From: Alphaproteobacteria bacterium
GTDB taxonomy: Bacteria; Pseudomonadota; Alphaproteobacteria; Rhizobiales; Amorphaceae
Direction: 5' to 3'
Assembly (NCBI GenBank): GCA_030431335.1
Contig: JAUIJH010000020.1
Span: 1 to 50,795, forward strand
Length of the DNA: 50,795 bases
Shown here: positions 48,800 through 50,795 of the stretch, piece after piece
How the letters are laid out: each line of letters opens with the position of its first letter
Numbering within the stretch: the stretch's first letter is position 1
Position numbers and translations under genes: made by a program
The notes under the pieces: model-generated
The model's database searches: none
Seen by the model: only the letters and a program-made list of their open reading frames with translations
What the model was told of the DNA's origin: nothing

Positions 48800-50795
48800 A
48801 TGAAGAAAACAGAGATAAAGTCCACGCCGCGCCGCAGAGCCGCGGCCACCCCCGCGCGGGCCCAGGCCGCCGATGATCCCACCGCGATCATCGTCAGGAT
48901 GGCCGAGGAGCGGGTTGCGATCGAAGGCGTCGATCCGGAGATTGACGGCGGCCGCTTTCCCGCCAAGGCCATCGTCGGCCGCCCGTTCGAGGTCGAGGTC
49001 GACGTGTTCGGCGAGGGCCACGACATGGTCGACGCGGCCATCCTGTGGCGCCGCGTCGGCGAGGACGGCTGGACCGAGGCGCCGCTGGAGGCCACCGACA
49101 ACCAGCGCTGGGCGGGCACCTTCACGCCGCTGGCCAACGCCATGCACGAGTACACCGTCATCGGTTGGCGCGATGTGTGGGGCATGTGGCAGTCGGAGGT
49201 GTCGAAGAAGCAGGCTGCCGGCGTGTCGATCACGCTGGAGCTGGAGGAGGGCGTGCGCCTCGTGGCGGCCTCGGCGCAGGCGGGCGAGCGCGGCACGGCC
49301 GACGATCGGATCGCGCTGACCCAGCTCGCGGCCGGCATGAAGGCGGCCGACGACGGCACCCGCTTCGCCGTGCTCACCGGCGAGGAGGCGGGCGCCCTCA
49401 TGCGCCGCGCCGGCCATCGCGCCAACCTCACCCGCTACCACCGGGTGCTGAGGCTGTGGGTCGACCGGCCGGCGGCGGCGTTCTCGGCCTGGTACGAGCT
49501 GTTCCCGCGGTCGATGTCGGGCGATCCGCACCGCCACGGCACCTTCGACGATGTGATCGCGCGGCTCCCCTACGTGCGGGGCCTCGGCTTCGACGTGCTC
49601 TATTTCCCGCCGATCCACCCCATCGGCCTCACCAACCGCAAGGGCAAGAACAACACCCTGGACGCGCAGCCGGACGACGTGGGCAGCCCCTACGCCATCG
49701 GCGCGGCGGAAGGGGGGCACGACGCGCTGCACCCCGAGCTCGGCGGGTTCGAGGCCTTCAAGCGGCTGATCGACGCCGCGCGCGAGCAGGGCCTGGAGAT
49801 CGCGCTCGACTACGCGCTCAACTGTTCGCCCGACCACCCCTGGATCAAGCAGCACCCGGACTGGTTCGACTGGCGCCCCGACGGCTCGATCCGCTACGCG
49901 GAGAACCCGCCGAAGAAGTACGAGGACATCGTCAACGTCCGCTTCTACGACGGCGACAAGGTGATCCCCGAGGTGTGGATCGCCCAGCGCGACGTGTTCC
50001 TGTTCTGGATCTCCCACGGCGTGAAGATCTTCCGCGTCGACAACCCGCACACCAAGGCCTACGCCTTCTGGGAGTGGGTCATCGCCGAGGTGCAGAAGCA
50101 GCATCCCGACGTGTTGTTCCTGTCGGAGGCGTTCACGCGGCCGAAGGTGATGCACCGGCTGGCCAAGGTGGGCTTCTCGCAGTCCTATTCCTACTTCACC
50201 TGGCGCACCACCAAGGAAGAGCTGACGGAATACATGCTGGAGCTGACGCGCACGGAAAAGCGTCACACCATGCGCGTCAACTTCTTCGTCAACACGCCGG
50301 ACATCAACCCGGTCTACCTGCAGACCTCGGGTCGCGCCGGGCATCAGGTGCGCCTTGTTCTGGCGTCCTCGCTCGCCGGCAACTACGGCGTCTATTCAGG
50401 CTTCGAGCTGTGCGAGGCGACGCCGATTCCGGGCCGCGAGGAGTACCTCAACTCCGAGAAGTACGAGATCCGCGCGTGGGACTGGGACCGCCCCGGCAAC
50501 ATCCGTGACGACATCGCCCGCATGAACATGCTGCGCCAGACCCACCCGGCGCTACAGGAATTCGCCAACGTCGAATTCTACAACATGTGGAACGACAACA
50601 TCCTCTTCTACGGCAAGCGCACCGAGGACAAGTCGTCCTTCCTGCTGTTCGCCGTGAACCTCGACCCGCACAACGGCCAGGGCGCCGACTTCGAGGTGCC
50701 GCTGTGGGAGTTCGGCCTGCCCGACAACGCCTCCATCGAGGTGGAGGATCTGGTCCAGAACTACACGTTCACGTGGAGCGGCAAGTACCAGCACG
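48800..50795 (+). CDS. glgE: Alpha-1,4-glucan:maltose-1-phosphate maltosyltransferase, partial at right edge
   Basis: 665 codons from ATG 48800; the frame is open to the end of the window and only about 20-30 residues should be missing. The N-terminal domain (about 30-200) has WRDVWGMWQ, then AWYELFPRS, FPPIHPIGLTNRKGKNN, and the catalytic pair Asp414 (RVDNPHTK) and Glu443 (FLSEAFTRPKVM), with FSQSYSYFTWR after. GlgE elongates glucan from maltose-1-phosphate, made from trehalose. The N-terminus is Lys/Arg/Ala-rich. The ribosome site before ATG is weak. Confidence 0.95.
   Translation, partial: MKKTEIKSTPRRRAAATPARAQAADDPTAIIVRMAEERVAIEGVDPEIDGGRFPAKAIVGRPFEVEVDVFGEGHDMVDAAILWRRVGEDGWTEAPLEATDNQRWAGTFTPLANAMHEYTVIGWRDVWGMWQSEVSKKQAAGVSITLELEEGVRLVAASAQAGERGTADDRIALTQLAAGMKAADDGTRFAVLTGEEAGALMRRAGHRANLTRYHRVLRLWVDRPAAAFSAWYELFPRSMSGDPHRHGTFDDVIARLPYVRGLGFDVLYFPPIHPIGLTNRKGKNNTLDAQPDDVGSPYAIGAAEGGHDALHPELGGFEAFKRLIDAAREQGLEIALDYALNCSPDHPWIKQHPDWFDWRPDGSIRYAENPPKKYEDIVNVRFYDGDKVIPEVWIAQRDVFLFWISHGVKIFRVDNPHTKAYAFWEWVIAEVQKQHPDVLFLSEAFTRPKVMHRLAKVGFSQSYSYFTWRTTKEELTEYMLELTRTEKRHTMRVNFFVNTPDINPVYLQTSGRAGHQVRLVLASSLAGNYGVYSGFELCEATPIPGREEYLNSEKYEIRAWDWDRPGNIRDDIARMNMLRQTHPALQEFANVEFYNMWNDNILFYGKRTEDKSSFLLFAVNLDPHNGQGADFEVPLWEFGLPDNASIEVEDLVQNYTFTWSGKYQH

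Noticed and set aside
48725..50344. A 539-codon leftward frame opposite glgE.
   Set aside because: glgE is clearly the coding strand by catalytic motifs; the leftward frame has no family features.

Overview
The window is about 50.8 kb of very GC-rich DNA with tightly packed genes, short intercistronic gaps and many overlapping stop/start codons. The protein types (a fusion of the YcnI-like and PCu(A)C copper domains, TctCBA, a 7Fe ferredoxin with a bacterial ferredoxin-NADP reductase, and an IlvD that reads like rhizobial versions) suggest an alphaproteobacterium, probably Hyphomicrobiales. This placement is by eye, not from a search. No rRNA, tRNA, insertion sequence, phage gene or CRISPR array was seen.

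Layout. 1-7767: a divergent sugar locus. A carbohydrate ABC transporter (binding protein, two permeases) and a sugar isomerase/epimerase lie leftward. A LacI regulator, two short-chain dehydrogenases and the transporter ATPase lie rightward. 7888-8907: a D-2-hydroxyacid dehydrogenase. 8956-10956: a leftward copper locus with two small DUF2946-like proteins and a YcnI/PCu(A)C fusion. 11147-14149: a tctCBA tripartite carboxylate transporter. 14465-16263: ilvD carrying a frameshifting deletion. 16509-23099: a leftward peptide/nickel-type ABC transporter with a fused double ATPase and a TRZ/ATZ-type amidohydrolase. 23220-24808: quinone reductase and an Lrp/AsnC regulator. 24979-32587: a rightward operon with a polyamine-type ABC transporter, an M28-like protein, a short-chain dehydrogenase and a ketopantoate-reductase-like protein.

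33057-45953 is the most unusual part. A NitT/TauT-like binding protein with a long extra C-terminal region, a permease, an unrecognised membrane protein and an ATPase are followed, largely by overlapping codons, by Sco, PCu(A)C, a di-haem cytochrome c and a Crp-family regulator. After a large palindrome come ferredoxin-NADP reductase and a 7Fe ferredoxin (leftward). Then rightward come a DUF971 protein, a flavoprotein and a small ferredoxin that together resemble APS reductase AprA/AprB, a HEAT-repeat protein, a GntR regulator and a TlpA-like thioredoxin. I know of no assigned function for this combination. It looks like uptake of an unknown substrate coupled to copper/haem maturation in the periplasm and to a ferredoxin-dependent flavoprotein in the cytoplasm.

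45950-50795: an isochorismatase-family hydrolase, an intact IlvD/Edd-family dehydratase, and glgE, which runs off the right edge just before its end.

Between genes there are several compound palindromes, two short tandem repeat arrays, and stem-loops placed just after three binding-protein genes.
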